Part shown: piece after piece, positions 1 through 10,557 of the stretch
Layout: each line of letters starts with the position of its first letter
Position numbering within the stretch: the stretch's first letter is position 1
Assembly: GCA_029216955.1 (NCBI GenBank)
Contig: JANAVB010004166.1
Coordinates: 1 to 64,000, forward strand
Origin: Iris pallida
Taxonomy: Eukaryota > Streptophyta > Magnoliopsida > Asparagales > Iridaceae
Reading direction: 5' to 3'
Length of the DNA: 64,000 nucleotides
Notes under the pieces: model-generated
The model's database searches: none
The model's input: only the letters and a program-made list of their open reading frames with translations
What the model was told of the DNA's origin: nothing
Translations under genes and position numbers: made by a program

Positions 1-8
1 TAATGTAT

Positions 9-156
9 GAGAATTTTGAGTGGCACCCCACTTTTGTTTACCATATTTACAGTGCACCCCACAAGTTTACAATAATGTAAGGTACCCCCCACTTTTGACG
101 GTTTCCGTCCCCAACTTACGGTCAACCCCTTTGACCATTTTTTGACCAAAATACCC
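9..156 (+). repeat. Left terminal inverted repeat of the MULE
   Basis: Imperfect inverted match to 717-868. It includes the outer 19 bp, a block around CACAAGTTTACAATAATGTA and an inner block with GTCAACCC and TTGACCAAAATACCCC. Confidence 0.85.
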
Positions 157-267
157 CTGTCTTATTTCCCGTATCCCCTGTGTTTTCAGTGTCTGCCCCT
201 CCCTGCCGTCGACGTGCCTCCGCCGCCCCCCTTCGTCGGGCCCTAGCGCCGCCCCCCCCGACCTCGC

Positions 268-600
268 CATGGATAAGGAGGCGGTGGAGCCCATGTTGGC
301 CATGTACTGCGCGTGGCAGGCATGCGGGGCACGGAGGGTGGAGCCGACGAGGCAGAGGGGCTGGGGGAGGGCGTCGTCCTGGACGACGCGGACGGAGGGC
401 TGGATGTGGCCGTCGTGCTGGATGAGGTAGGCGGTGATCTGCTGCTCGCTGCTCGCGGCGGAAGCGTTCGTGCTGGCGTTGGGGTATTGGGAGCGAGCGC
501 TGTGGTGTTTGAGGAGGGAGCGGGAGTAGTCGAAGACGCCGCCGGAGTGGACGGACTGCTCGAAGACGACGTGGAGGCGCGCGTCGGTCGTGTACTGCGC
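268..600 (-). pseudogene. Captured phytochrome (phyB-like) exon fragments inside the MULE
   Basis: A minus-strand frame stays open from 708 to 67 (213 codons). Its residues 37-147 match plant phytochrome in two pieces. Residues 37-104 contain [27 protein letters not shown] and GHIQP, as in the N-terminal extension and start of the PAS domain. Residues 105-147 contain [19 protein letters not shown] and MANMGS, the GAF segment around the chromophore-attachment cysteine (Cys131 here, codon 316-318). In phytochrome B these pieces are roughly 200 residues apart in the same large first exon, so the PAS and early GAF parts between them are missing while the frame is kept. The canonical PHGCH is PHACH here. 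Residues before 37 and after 147 are not phytochrome. It is a transduplicated fragment, not a working photoreceptor. phyB is favoured over other phytochromes by the [14 protein letters not shown] wording. Confidence 0.85.
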
Positions 601-716
601 GTCGGAGAGGGGGGGCAGCAAGGTCGGGGAGGTCGGGGACGGGGGCGGCGAGGTCGGCAAGGGGCGGCAGCAGCGAGGGGGACGCGAGAGACACGGTGGA
701 GAAGACAAGAGGATTG

Positions 717-868
717 GGGTATTTTTGTCAAAAAAATTTGGTCAACCCAGTTGACCGTCCATATTGGACGGAAAACGTGAAAAGTGGGGGGTATCTTACA
801 TTATTGTAAACTTGTGGGGTACACTGTAAATATGGTAAACAAAAGTGGGGTGCCACTCAAAATTTCTC
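717..868 (-). repeat. Right terminal inverted repeat of the MULE
   Basis: Inverted partner of 9-156. It ends GGTGCCACTCAAAATTTCTC directly before the 9-bp target duplication. Confidence 0.85.
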
Positions 869-877
869 TTAATGTAT
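869..877. repeat. 9-bp target-site duplication of the MULE, right copy
   Basis: TTAATGTAT; the left copy is visible as TAATGTAT at 1-8 with its first base outside the window. The unoccupied site is at 23062-23070. Nine bases is the usual duplication length for Mutator-like elements. Confidence 0.88.
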
Positions 878-1162
878 CTGTCCTTAGGCTAGTACCAGCT
901 CAGATATATAGTATTGTATCTGAATATCCTAACTTGCTGAGCTTGACAGAGCATGGGGAAATGTGTAGCCTTGGGACATCATATAGTTTACTATGGGTTC
1001 AAGTGACTAGTCCTAAAGAAGTGACAGGGGATAATAGACTAACATGTGCAAGGTTCCAGTGACTAACCAGAGGATAGACTGAGGGAGACTTATATATACA
1101 CATCATGGGACTATTACAGGCACCCAAGTGTCCAGACCAGGAATATAGGAGTTAACAGATAT
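869..1162 (+). repeat. G1 left LTR, piece between the MULE and C1
   Basis: Collinear with 23062-23351 of the complete right LTR, with scattered substitutions. It ends in GATAT (1158-1162), the target duplication of C1, and the LTR resumes at 18619. Confidence 0.9.
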
Positions 1163-1995
1163 TGTAGGAACAAAATCGTAAAGCACAATACTCTAGAGAG
1201 GGGTGAATAGAGTTGGCAGCGGAAATATGCTAATTAAAATTTGTTAGCAGCAAGATCACAGAATAATAATCACAACTAAATAATGTAAAGACAGAGATAA
1301 GAAAGCAAACGCAAAGACAGCGATGTATACTGGTTTCCCTCTTTTGAGGACTAATCTAGTCGACAGAACTCTTGCTACCAGTTGAATCCACTATTGTCAA
1401 AACCGCAAGTTTTCTTACGAAGTCCTTGCAACTTCTACAACGCGAGCTTTGATATGAAGAACTCGTCCAACTTCAATTGTGAAGAGGTATTCTTCAATCA
1501 AGCCTTCTGATTACAATCTCTCATAAACTTCTAGACCGCACCGTACTGGCAAATCGACTAGAGGATTGTAATTGGCTTGGGATCTGAAATTTAAAGCTCA
1601 AAAAAACTCTTTGGAAGACAGAAAGCTTTAGATAGAGAGAAGATTGAAAGTGAATGAGTGAGTTGAAATGATTGAAATCCTTCTCTATTTATAGGAATTC
1701 CAAAGACAGAATTTTGGCAGAATTCGGGCAGAATTCGGGCAGAACTCGATAAGGAAATCTCGGTCAAATCTGCAGCTGCAAGAGGACCAAGTTCCAGAGA
1801 ATTCAAAAATCAAAATGGCCACTAACCTAACTCTGGCCGAGTTCTGTCAGGGTTAAGTTAGGTTTTTTAAAATCAGTTTCTGGAGATTTTTGAAAACCTT
1901 TTTGAAAACCTTTTTGAAGCTTTTGTTTAAAAGAATGTTTTTCAAAACAAAGGACATTTTAAAAGTATTTTGAAAACATTTTAGAATAGCCTATT
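1163..1995 (-). repeat. C1 3' LTR, first part (interrupted at 1996)
   Basis: Matches 17794-18386 except for 229 extra bases at 1622-1850, which the other LTR has lost. It contains the LTR TATA box (1685-1694). The LTR resumes at 10309 after the inserted solo LTR. Confidence 0.9.
1685..1694 (-). promoter_or_regulatory. TATA box in the C1 3' LTR
   Basis: Minus strand CTATAAATAG, followed by a pyrimidine-rich stretch with TTCTCTCTATC as in copia LTR promoters. The matching stretch is deleted from the 5' LTR at 17794-18618, which is the copy that would drive the element. Confidence 0.65.
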
Positions 1996-2874
1996 TGTAG
2001 CACCCAGTTTTCCAAATTAGGGTAATTTCGAAATTTTGTGTTTATAATTATTTTAAACATTTTAAAAGTATTTTGAAAACATTTTAGAATAGCCTATTTG
2101 GCAATCCGACTTGTAACGGGGACCCGGGGTAACTTAGACTCTAGTTGGACCCATGCATTAGTTAGCCATGGCCCATATTTTAATTAGACATGTTAGAAAG
2201 ATTAGTCATAATCCTAATTATTAGGTTAACCATTTAGAGTTTTTATTTTGACCCTTTTACCCCTAAACCCTAACCAAAATTGTTTTAAATACTTGTAACT
2301 AAGGGAGGGGCAAACTTGCAATATTCAATGAGGGGGGGATAACCATTGTAGCCGGCCCTAATAGGACTCCCATTATTTCCTTTCTTTGAGAAGTCTTCTT
2401 CCCCAAGTGCTCTCAAGTTCTCCCAAGGAAGAAACCTTTCTCCTTGGATTTTCTCTCCTTTAGGTAATATTTCCTTCTCTTTTATTTCTCCATTTTGCAT
2501 TTAGAAAAGTTTTAACCATAGGAATGACCCCCATTGTTGTGTCCCTATTTTGTGTCCTCTTGTGTCCATTATGTGTCCTTTAGGGATTTCTATTGTATTA
2601 TTGTTGTGTCTTGTGTTCATGGGGAAAACCCCCAAACTTGGACACACTTTATATTTAAAATATTGATTAAATTAATTAATTCATATTAAATCTCAGATTT
2701 GAATATGTAGAGATATGTTCTTGAGTACTTTAGATTTCATTCATGTATCTCTTATAGATGTGTTCATGTTACATATATAGATTTGTGTATGTAGAGAAAC
2801 CCTAGCATCATCTCCACCAACGCCGACGTGGCCTTTGGCCGGGCCGGGGTTCCCTTGGCCACCAAACCACTTGG

Positions 2875-4215
2875 TTGGTGGCTTCCTCTTTGCTTGCTTC
2901 TTTTAGGGTTATGGCGGCTAAGTCATTTGCGGAGGCGGTGAAGGGATCGACTCATACGATTCCTGTCATTGCGCCGCGAACGATCGCTTCTTTCAAAGGA
3001 TCTCCTGCAATCTCCTTTACGGAGGAGGAAGAATCACTTCTAGCAGATCCATTCAAATATGCTTTGATTAGGAAATTTTTGCATAATCGACCTCCGATCG
3101 ATCTGATCAGGAAGGCATTATATGGCTTTGAGTTCGTTGGATCCATCTCGGCGGGGGTTATTGATGATAAGCACATAGTCATTCGACCATCAAGTGAACT
3201 GGATTTTCTAAGGCTCCGTTCGAAGTATCTGTGGTATGTGGCTAGGGCTCCTATGCGGATTTTCAAATGGGATCCAGATTTCTCTCCTTCCCAGGAATCA
3301 CCTAAGATCCCAGTGTGGGCTACGTTGCCTAATCTCCCTCATCATCTTTATGCTAAGGACGCTTTATTTGCTATTGCTGCAGCGTTCGGCACTCCACTCA
3401 AAATAGACAAGGCTACATCTGAGTTATCTAAGCCGAGCATGGCTCGCATTTTTGTGGAGATTGATGCATCTAAGCCTCTTCAACATCGAATTCGTATCAA
3501 CTTACCTAGTGGTAGTTTCTGGCAGTTGGTGGAGTATGAATCAACTCCTCTTTATTGTTCTCATTGTCGTCACCAGGGTCATTTAATTGCCTCATGCAAA
3601 ATTAAACAAAAAGAGCGAGGAAAAGAGCCACTCAATAAGGAAACTCCTGCATCAACAAGTGCTCAACCTCTAGTTGAAATTACTAATATTGTACAAAGGG
3701 AAGATGCGGCACAACCATCGAGGAACATCAATTCAGCTCCGCAGCCACTCCACTCTCCGCCTATTACTCATCAGCCATTGATGGATGACATCTCTGAACC
3801 ACAACCATCCTCCTCTCCAGCTAATACTCATCAGGTAATAGAGCAGGAACCGGCTGCTCAAGTACAAGTGAGCGCGGGTTCCCCTGTTGATGGGACGGGG
3901 ACCATTACTCCTACTAATGGAAATACTGCTATTAGCAATGTTCAACTGGTATCTTCACTTCCAAATTCTTCTGAACAAGAACCTGACCTACATTTCGATG
4001 ATGAAGTTGGTGACGAAGAAAGCAGTGAGGAGGAAGGAGAACTTCGGAGCTGGGCCGACGAGGTTGACGAAGAAGAGGAAGCTACAGCAAAAGAGGTATC
4101 GGAAAAACCTAAATCTAAGCGTAAGAAACGCTTACCAGAGCCTTCAAATAGAGTCTTACGTTCAGTGTCAGCCCACACAAAATCTGGTACATCCTTACTC
4201 CCCAACAATGTTTAA
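2875..4215 (+). CDS. LINE ORF1 protein (DUF4283-like, CCHC zinc knuckle)
   Basis: 446 codons and uninterrupted. The second ATG at 2911 (MAAKSFAEAVKG) is an equally likely start. ORF1 proteins of plant L1 elements bind the element RNA. The N-terminal half has the DUF4283 pattern (KYALIRKFLHNRPPIDLIRK, FKWDPDFSPSQE, PVWATLPNLPHHLY). The knuckle has Cys228, Cys231, His236 and Cys241 (CSHCRHQGHLIASC). The C-terminal 200 residues are Ser/Pro-rich, then very acidic (DDEVGDEESSEEEGEL), and end in a basic KSKRKKR patch. ORF1's stop overlaps the ORF2 start (4208) by 8 bases. Confidence 0.87.
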   Translation: MVASSLLASFRVMAAKSFAEAVKGSTHTIPVIAPRTIASFKGSPAISFTEEEESLLADPFKYALIRKFLHNRPPIDLIRKALYGFEFVGSISAGVIDDKHIVIRPSSELDFLRLRSKYLWYVARAPMRIFKWDPDFSPSQESPKIPVWATLPNLPHHLYAKDALFAIAAAFGTPLKIDKATSELSKPSMARIFVEIDASKPLQHRIRINLPSGSFWQLVEYESTPLYCSHCRHQGHLIASCKIKQKERGKEPLNKETPASTSAQPLVEITNIVQREDAAQPSRNINSAPQPLHSPPITHQPLMDDISEPQPSSSPANTHQVIEQEPAAQVQVSAGSPVDGTGTITPTNGNTAISNVQLVSSLPNSSEQEPDLHFDDEVGDEESSEEEGELRSWADEVDEEEEATAKEVSEKPKSKRKKRLPEPSNRVLRSVSAHTKSGTSLLPNNV

Positions 4216-7200
4216 CATCATGTGTTGGAATATTCGGGGGGTAGCAAATAAAATGGCTCTTAAAAGATTAAAAAATTTATGACGAGTAAACAAAGTACAA
4301 TTACTGGCTATTCTAGAGCCTAAAGTTGATCCTTCTAAACTGTTACACTATCAACTAAAACTTGGTTTTGAGAAGGGTTTCTCCAATAAAAAAGGAAATA
4401 TCTGGGTTTTGGCTAAGGCGGGCTCCACCATCTCCCTGTTGGATTCTTTTGATCAGGCCGTGTCTATTGCTTTTAAGAATGAATACTTCCTGTCTGAGGT
4501 TATGTTTTCATTTGTGCATGGCCATAATAAGAAGGAGGGGCGTCGGGATATGTGGGATAGATTGCTCAGTATTCGACATCTATACATATACCCTTGGGCA
4601 GTAGGAGGAGACTTTAATGCTATATCAGGGATGGATGAGAAAATTGGAGGTCGGTTAGCCTGTCACATTTCTATTCAAGAGTTTTTAAACTTTCAATTAG
4701 CTGCTGGGCTATCTGATCTTCCTATTATAGGAAGTAAATTTACTTGGTTTAAATCCAAGAAGGGGAAGAAGAGGGGTTCAAGGCTGGATAGAATGATGGT
4801 TTCTCAAGACTTCTTTGCACTTGCCCCGTTGTCGAAGGAAGAGCATTTAAACATAACTGAATCTGATCATGCGCCATTAATCTTACTCTTCAAACTGGTA
4901 TCCAAACAGGAAGGTGGTAGACGAGCTTTTCGATTTCTTGATTTTTGGACTAAACAGGAGGGTTTCTTACAATTGGTGCAGGATGCATAGAACTCAACTA
5001 ACCATGTTAATAGCTTGGTGCGGGTTTGTGTACGACTGGCTGCTTGTCGTACAGCTCTTTCACAGTAGAGTCATCAAAAGTTTGGAGATATCTTCCAGGA
5101 AGTTAAGGTTGCGTAGGATCAAGTCCTTGCTGATGAGATTGTATATGAAGAAGATAGGACACAGGAGAATAGAATGAAGCTAGACAGGTCTACAGCAGTG
5201 TTGAAGCAACGCCACTCTTATGTTGATTCCTATTGGAAACAGAAGGCTCGTCTTCGTTGGGATATTGAAGGTGATCTGAATACCAAGTATTTTCATGAGT
5301 GTGTTAATAGCAAGCAGCGTAAATTACATATCCATCACATAATAGATGATACAGGAAGTGTCAAAACTGAGCTAAAGGAGATCCAATCAGTTGCTAACAC
5401 TTATTATGAGGAGCAGTACAAAAGTGTTAGAGTTGCGGAGGATACTGTGCTACTAGAGGCTATTCCTAGTCTCTTGTCAGAGGAGGACAATGCAATCCTA
5501 ACTGCTGAACCAACGAAGGAAGAAGTTTTTAAAACTATCAAAAGCATGGATACTAATAGTACGGGGGGTCCAGATGGTTTTACAGTTGGTTTCTTTCTGG
5601 TGTGCTGCCCTATTATTGCAGATGATATTGTTGAAGCAGTCTCCTTATTCATGGCAGGCTTTGAATTGCCAAAAGCAATCACGAACACAGCTTTGGTCCT
5701 GATCCCGAAGAATAAGAACCCCAGGTATATGACGGATTTCTGCCCAATCAGTTTATGTACTGTATTTAACAAAATTATCTCTAACTTGTTGGCTCTACGG
5801 TTAGTTCCTATTCTTCCTAGAATCATCTCCCCTGAACAAAGTGGTTTTGTTAGGGGTAGAGAGATTGTCGATAACATTTTACTAGCTCAAGAAATGTTGA
5901 CTTTGATGAACACAAATAGTAGAGGGGGAAATATTGCAATAAAGTTAGACATGGCCAAAGCGTATGATCGTCTCGACTGGACTTTCTTGATGCAAGTTAT
6001 GAGAAGATTTGGATTTTCAGAAACCTGGATTAGCATGATATTCCGACTTATTAACAATGTTTGGTACTCCACTATTATCAATGGTATATCTTCATGTTTC
6101 TTCCAAGCTTTCAGAGGAGTTCGGCAAGGTGATCCCCTATCACCAGCTTTATTTATTATTGCTGCTGAAGTTTTATCCAGGAATTTAAACAGGAATCTTG
6201 AGATTGCTTCTTTCAAACATTCCTATGCTCCAAGTGGATGCCCTGCTATTACACACTTGGCTTTTGCTGATGATGTATTATTATTTTCTGCGGGGGACAT
6301 ACGCTCGGTTCAGCTACTCCAGGGAGTGTTGAAGAGATATGAACTAGCATCAGGACAAGCTATTAACGAGTCTAAATCTTCTATCTATACTATGCCAGAA
6401 TTTGATCGCAAGGAGGAGCTGAAGGCCATCACTGGATTTGAGGTGAAATACCCTCCTTTCACGTATCTGGGGTGTCCTATGGCAGTTGGTGTTCGAACAA
6501 CTATGCTCTATGAAGATCTTATTGCAAAGATAAGAGGGCGCTTGGAAGGTTGGCAACAAAAAATCCTTTCATATGGAGGGAAACTAACCCTATTGAAGTC
6601 TGTTTTACTTTCCATTCCAATGTATACACTTGCGGCTTGCAATCCGCCCAAGTCTGTATTGAATAGATTGGAAAGCTTATTTGTTCGTTTCTTCTGGGGA
6701 TCTCAAGATGGACTGCAAAAACATGTTTGGGCAAGCTAGAGTACTATGTCTAGACCGATTGAAGAAGGAGGCTTGGGCATGCGATCATTGCATGAGATGA
6801 TGAATGCTTTAACTATTAAGCTATGGTAGAAATTGAAGACCCAGAAGGGATTGTGGCAGCGCTTCATCAAGGCAAGATATTGCTAATTTCATGATCTAGA
6901 TTTGGCTGGAGCTCCTCAGAAATATTCTCATGTATGGAAGCGTCTATTACAGGGTCGGGAACTGTCTAATGATCACATTATTCCTTCAGCTTCGGGTGAA
7001 TGGATTTGGGATTCAACATCTACGGGGAAATTCTCTGTTGGAGCTGCGTAGAAGGTAACACGAGTGCCCTATCCAGTTCGTCCTGATTTTAAACATATTT
7101 GGAGTACTTGTATTCCTTACAAGTGGTCGGTCTTACTTTAGAGAGTACTGCATAACAAATTGCCAACTGATGACAACATCCAAGCTACGGGGTTTCATCA

Positions 7201-7558
7201 AGTGTCGAAATGTCATTGATGTGTAAACCCTAAAGTGGAGACTTCTCAACATGTCTTCCTAGATGGTGATTTGGTTACTCAAGTTTGGCGCCAAATGCAA
7301 ACTGATTTTAAATTCAAAGCAAGGAGGTCGGCTCTTAATGAATGGTGGAGGAGGCCTAATATTCATCTAAAGGAGATTGTGGTAGTTGCGGTATGCTGGG
7401 TGACATGGAAAAATAGAAATAAGTGGCGTTACGAGGAGTACAGCTATTCAGTGGATCAACTTATTCATGAGGTTCGACGACAGGTTGGCAAGGCCATGAA
7501 GAGATGCAAGCATAATCCTCTACTGCCGGATTCCTGGCTGCAGATTGGAGTTGGCTAG
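4208..7558 (+). pseudogene. LINE ORF2: endonuclease, reverse transcriptase, zf-RVT (10 in-frame stops)
   Basis: A single frame of 1117 codons with no frameshift. APE-type endonuclease is residues 1-230 (MCWNIRG, LAILEPK, VGGDFNA, GSRLDRMMV, ESDHAPLI). Reverse transcriptase follows (GPDGFTVGFF, IKLDMAKAYDRLDW, GVRQGDPLSPALF, LAFADDVLLFS), then a maturase-like segment and a zf-RVT domain near the end (RVLHNKLPTDDNIQ, NPKVETSQHVF). Stops are at 4280, 4988, 5066, 5114, 6737, 6827, 6884, 7049, 7139 and 7217. At least six sit where relatives have tryptophan (for example KLW*K, WAS*ST, GAA*K, VLL*R). The element nicked DNA and copied its RNA at the break; it cannot now make full ORF2. Confidence 0.9.
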
Positions 7559-7622
7559 TTACAAACACTTGTATTAGCTTTTGTATTTGCTTTTCGACTA
7601 CTTTAATAAAGTTCCCTTTTGG

Positions 7623-7623
<1 letters not shown>

Positions 7624-7680
<57 letters not shown>
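7624..7680. repeat. AT dinucleotide microsatellite (LINE tail)
   Basis: About 28 uninterrupted AT units at the 3' end of the LINE. It may have grown from the original tail. Confidence 0.9.
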
Positions 7681-7683
<3 letters not shown>

Positions 7684-10308
7684 AATGAGAGTGTATCTAT
7701 ATTTTTATATGTAATAAATGGTTCATGATGATTATATAATCAAGTTTGTGAGTGTGGTTCCTCATATTATTATTGTCATTATTGTTGTGGATAATTAGGA
7801 TATATATTGTGTATTCTTTTGGCTCAAACTATTTAAATCCGTCATGATTTTTATCCTCGTTTTTAATTTCAGCCCTAACTTAGAAATGTCATAACTTCTA
7901 GCTCAAAGCTCGGTTTAATCTCTTTTTTTTTTTAAAGAAGCGTATTGAAGTTAGCTTTCCAAAAACATGTATTAATAGGCCTAATTCTTTCTGTAACTTT
8001 CTGGAGAATTATTTGAGTGTCAGCTGTACGAAAGACAAACGCGTTCTCGGTGTTTTCGCGATTCCGGGAGTTTCCGGAAACGAAAACGCGATCCGTTTGA
8101 AGTTTCGGAAAGCTAACACATAGATCTAAAACATACTTTAATCCTAAATTTTAATTCATGCTGAGATGGTATAGTATTGATTATTAGTAGGAGTTACTAT
8201 TCGGCATATGCATTTTGTGCACCCTTGTGTGTAATATAATGTTCTATTTAATTTTAACCCATGTTAATGTATATACATTATGTAATTAAATAGAGAATGC
8301 AAGCATGAGTAAATGGTTAAATAAATAATGTATGAGGTGTAAGTATCCTATCTAATGTAAGCATGTATAAGTATGGCTTGTAATGAATATGTAGGTTCCA
8401 TAGTATGCAATGTATGGTGCATATAGTAGTGCAAGAGAATAAATGAATGATGAATGAATGCAAGCATGAATGTAATGTAATAATAGATGTAATGTATGCA
8501 ATATACAAGTTAATGAGATGTAATGTTCTATGTTAACAAAAATCCTATATTACCTCATGTACCTCCTTACACTATGTTGACACTATCACACTTGACACTT
8601 TGTTCACTTACACTTTGACACTCTTTTATATGTATACACTATGTATGCCCATTTAACCCTCACTTGCCCCTTTGCCATGTTCACATACACACACATAGCC
8701 TCTTAAATAAGTATTTATGAATATAGTTAACTTAGCTATGTATATATATTATATATGTTAGCATATTGTGTTGTAATATATATGTTTATATAACCATTTG
8801 AAATGCCATGATTATAGACCTAATATTGAATACCAATATATGCATGTGTATATATGTGTAGACATATATAGCTTAAGTAACAGATTACCTAGTGTATATC
8901 CAATGTGAATTCTTGCCTATTTGAGTATTGAATAATTGCATGCTATATAGAGTTGGGTGTATGTTGGCTTGTATAGCCTTGTATTGATGTGTGCTTGCTA
9001 GGATAGTCTTGGTTAGGCCTAGTAAGACTTGTTGGGTTAGGACATGACCTAGTTTGACCTAGTTTGACTAGTGCAGTTGACCAGAGTTGACCAAGGGTTG
9101 ACTTTGGCCTAGTTTGACCTAGATTCATGTAGAATGCATCGTAGTGCTTTATATTACCCTTCTGGACAGTTTGTGACTTGTGCTGTTCTAATTAGGAGCC
9201 AGACACCTCTCCTCGGACAGTATCTTTACCTTGGACATTCAGATATCAGGCGAGTACATTCTCTGATCTTTTCATACATGTCTGGATTATATTTTTGCTC
9301 TAGGTTACTCTACTTTATGCTGACACATATCTTCACGGATTAGTACTATATGGATCCTTTCCTGAGATGTTATCCCTCTACGGGTGCATCGGGTATTTCA
9401 TATTCATGTACTTTATCATGTGCATCAGGTACTCCTTGTACTCGTACTAGTTCATATTTTTACATGTTCTCATGTGCTTCATGTGCTTCATGTGCTTTCA
9501 TGTGCTTATCATGTGCCTTATGTACTACTCATTACATGAGTTTACGTATCTTAGCTGTATTCATTTGCTTATGACATAACTTGAACGGATCCTTGTGTAT
9601 TGATTGGGGCATGGTGAGTAGAATTGGTTATGTGATCACTATCCCGAGTAGCTGTGTTCATGTGCCTCCTTATTTGTATTCATGTGCCCCCAAGCCTTTA
9701 CATAACCATTGTGCTCTAAATCACGTAGCCACTTACAGTCTCTACTATCATGTATTTACTTTCAGTTATAAAATATCTCCTATTTACTCGTACTTCCTAT
9801 TCAGCACTTCCTGTATTTTACTCTATTGCATGATTTATACTCCTAACCTGCTATGAACTGTTTTAGAGATATGTGCTCGTTCCCGTCCTGACTGGACCTG
9901 TTGATAAATTTTACAGATAGCTTGGAGGTTGCCTACTAGCCTAGAGGAGACATATTAGAGGTTGTTTAGATAGTTATTTCAATTGTCTGGAGTTGTATTT
10001 ACTTTATGGATTACTGTATCTGAGTTTGGAGATTTGAGATGTATTTCTGGATTTGTGTATCTTAGACACTTAGATTTCTCTCTGTTGTACCTCTTTTGGA
10101 TTTCATGTTTTATCTATCCTTATCATGCGCTACCTTAGATGTGATTGAGTCTGTACCTGCTATGTCACCCCCATTCGAGGAGTATAAACTGTTTAGCCTT
10201 ATACTGTTAGACGCATGAGACCTAGAATAGCGTTCTACCGTCGACACTGCGGCGTAGGCTGGACGTACCCACTTCTCGTGCCCTAACTCTAGGGTACGGT
10301 TCGTGACA
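7681..10308 (+). repeat. Solo LTR, part downstream of the LINE
   Basis: Collinear with 46490-49019 and 52680-55219. A copy-specific short-repeat zone built from CATGTGC(TT) lies at about 9390-9690. No gene is present; small open frames are repeated in all three LTR copies. Confidence 0.85.
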
Positions 10309-10543
10309 CTATTTGCCAGTACGACTCGGTGTACAACGTATTCCTAGACTCAATAAAATGAAAAATACATTGCTTAAAGAAATACAGACTCGAACAGGCA
10401 AACATCGCTTCGGTCTTGAACTTAGTAGATAGCTGTTCTTGATCATGTCCAAGAGTCCGATACATCTTGACTAGCTTCATATATCCAGACAGAGTTTGAT
10501 CAATTATTAAAATCAGTTTGACCATATGACCAATGGGCCAACA
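10309..10543 (-). repeat. C1 3' LTR, remaining part
   Basis: Starts with CTATT, the second copy of the solo LTR target duplication (first copy 1991-1995), and runs to GGGCCAACA. It is collinear with 18387-18618. Confidence 0.9.
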
Positions 10544-10557
10544 ATCTCCCTCATTTT
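10544..10557 (-). other. C1 polypurine tract
   Basis: Minus strand AAAATGAGGGAGAT directly before the 3' LTR start TGTTGGCC. Primes plus-strand DNA synthesis. Confidence 0.7.

Larger units (their letters stand above)
9..868. mobile_element. Pack-MULE-like TIR element (860 bp)
   Basis: Non-autonomous Mutator-like DNA transposon. The ends begin GAGAATTTTGAGTGGCACC and close with its reverse complement (one extra A), and the terminal inverted repeats extend about 150 bp. The right flank is TTAATGTAT (869-877) and the left flank at 1-8 is TAATGTAT, so a 9-bp target duplication fits if the base before the window is T. The uninterrupted homologous LTR copy at 23062-23070 reads TTAATGTAT once, which serves as an empty site. 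No transposase is encoded. The GC-rich interior carries phytochrome-derived sequence, which is the definition of a Pack-MULE. It sits in the left LTR of element G1. Confidence 0.9.
2797..7680 (+). mobile_element. L1-type plant LINE
   Basis: Two overlapping ORFs, a short 5' leader and an A/T-rich tail ending in a long AT microsatellite. It sits inside the solo LTR, whose sequence resumes at 7681. The boundaries are approximate. TGTATGTAGAG (2786-2796) and TGTAATGAGAG (7681-7691) may be a degenerate target duplication. Confidence 0.85.
1996..10308 (+). mobile_element. Solo LTR of the G2 gypsy family, split by a LINE
   Basis: Begins TGTAGCACCCAG and ends TTCGTGACA, flanked by CTATT at 1991-1995 and 10309-10313. 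With the LINE removed it is about 3.4 kb, close to the 3.7-kb G2 LTRs, and it is collinear with them from the start, through the CATAGGAATGAC and GTTTCCGGAAACGAAAACGC blocks, to the end. There is no internal region, so it is a product of LTR-LTR recombination. Confidence 0.9.

Noticed and set aside
180..780. Plus-strand open frames in the GC-rich MULE interior (81 and 155 codons)
   Set aside because: They lie opposite the phytochrome-matching minus-strand frame and show no domain; open by high GC content.
784..1062. 92-codon open frame with a partner at 22959-23234
   Set aside because: Both are the same stretch of the G1 LTR pair (the first also includes MULE end). The amino-acid changes between copies are not conservative, so I see no coding constraint.
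8943..9128. 61-codon minus-strand frame repeated at 47667-47849 and 53859-54044
   Set aside because: It is part of the G2-family LTR made of CTAGTTTGAC-type repeats; presence in three copies follows from LTR copying.
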